NCBI GenBank assembly: GCA_021234155.1
Contig: JAJEKV010000017.1
Span: forward strand, 1,293,467 to 1,357,466
Source: Isoetes taiwanensis
Taxonomy: Eukaryota; Streptophyta; Lycopodiopsida; Isoetales; Isoetaceae
Length of the DNA stretch: 64,000 nucleotides
Reading direction: 5' to 3'
The position numbers were made by a program, and so were the translations under genes. The notes under the pieces were generated by a model. It was not told where the DNA came from. It saw only the letters and a program-made list of their open reading frames with translations, and did no database searches. Positions 63,541-64,000 of the stretch are shown here, piece by piece (position 1 is the stretch's first letter; every line of letters begins with the position of its first letter).

Positions 63541-64000
63541 ACAAGAATTTGTCGCGGCGGCATTCGCCGCCGCAGTCAGATTTGGTCTGATAATATTTTA
63601 GAAGTCAAGAAATTTAAGTGAATGCGAGTGGGATGATTTTGGTTCTAAAATTATTGTAGTATTAAAGGAAATTGGAATGGGGTACATGTTTGTGAGAGAT
63701 CTAGCACGATTTCAAATTTGCTATTTTGTCTAGTAAAGTCTTACATTCTGTTGACCAATCGATGGGATTGATTTCTTGAACTGTAATCTTTTGTCTCTGT
63801 GTGTTCATGTACTCAATGTGCATCACGAGCAGATGGAAGATTCGAGGAGCCCATAGCGGTTGCTGAATCTTTTTTTGATATGTCGTTTGGTCTGTGGTTC
63901 GAATGATGGACATCCCGTCACCAGTATCACCAAATATTTGCTCAGCTTGTTCGTTGAAGATCGATACCCAAGCCTCTGCAGTCGAATCTATTAATTTTGC
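63541..64000 (-). repeat. Inverted-repeat arm, right, unit 2 (cut by window end)
   Basis: Same as 38505-38965 and inverse of 55895-56340. The inner edge carries a small GC palindrome (GCGGCG...CGCCGC) that is not kept in unit 1. Confidence 0.85.
63701..64000 (-). pseudogene. RPA70-like C-terminal exon, right arm, unit 2
   Basis: Exon d on the minus strand, open from the window edge to the stop at 63701-63703, identical in protein to the copy at 55901-56199 ('MSIIRTTDQTTYQKKIQQ' to 'ANLKSC'). The upstream exons lie outside the window. Confidence 0.85.

Larger units (their letters stand above)
43117..64000 (+). repeat. Large direct duplication, copy 2 (runs off the window)
   Basis: Copy of 18062-38965 in the same order and orientation. 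Identity starts at GCTACTCTTATCAAC (43117) and continues to the last base. Many stretches of several hundred bases are identical (for example around 47700-47960), while others show clustered small changes. Confidence 0.95.

Noticed and set aside
18062..64000. C-to-T deamination (RIP-like or methylation decay) as the main cause of unit differences
   Set aside because: Many changes are indels or CAG to CGG/CG, which deamination does not produce.

Overview
The window is nuclear DNA of a land plant, almost entirely repeat-derived. The evidence is a plant-type Ty1/copia element, several L1-like LINEs with an RT zinc-binding (zf-RVT) tail, a TRIM, Tourist- and hAT-type MITEs, spliced fragments of eukaryotic genes (RPA70, an ASCC1/AKAP7-like gene), and AT-rich, stop-ridden sequence. 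I cannot place the species. No intact protein-coding gene is supported.

Layout. 1-2092: two truncated poly(A)-tailed LINE copies. 2121-2274: a GATA microsatellite attached to a LINE 3'-end snippet. 2505-6973: a 5'-truncated, frameshifted copia element with gag, PR, IN, RT, RNase H, polypurine tract and one LTR. 6974-8580: relics of an unrecognised coiled-coil/membrane-anchor gene. 8635-11081: a reverse-strand LINE with RT, bracketed by a 45-bp direct repeat. 11244-12693: a TRIM with 5-bp target-site duplication, whose left LTR carries a 1011-bp Tourist/Harbinger-type MITE. About 12990-17700: a forward-strand LINE of another lineage (ORF1, endonuclease, RT). It is broken by a 334-bp hAT MITE inside the RT catalytic box, by an L1 fragment, and by a tiny insertion made only of microsatellite.

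From 18062 to the end the window is a large direct duplication. 18062-38965 recurs at 43117-64000 with an offset of about 25 kb, so unit 1 may be 18062-43116 with unit 2 running off the edge. Each unit holds, in order: copies of an unidentified module (X, with a downstream block P), several LINE 3' ends with different short-repeat tails, an ORF1-only LINE, two exons of an ASCC1/AKAP7-like gene, a nonautonomous hAT element, a LINE C-terminus, a tRNA-derived SINE-like repeat, a 3.0-kb arm with a partial RPA70-like gene, another SINE-like repeat, module X interrupted by L1, a 71-bp hairpin, a LINE endonuclease fragment, a 1.2-kb polypyrimidine tract, and the same 3.0-kb arm inverted. The RPA70 fragment therefore occurs four times, facing inward in pairs.

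The main points for a second look are the RPA70-bearing inverted arms inside a 25-kb repeated unit; the clustering of unit 1/unit 2 differences at CAG/CTG sites, which looks like a base-calling imprint of CHG methylation; the well-resolved nested insertions with empty sites or TSDs; and LINE 3' ends that share one motif but carry different pentamer or tetramer tails.
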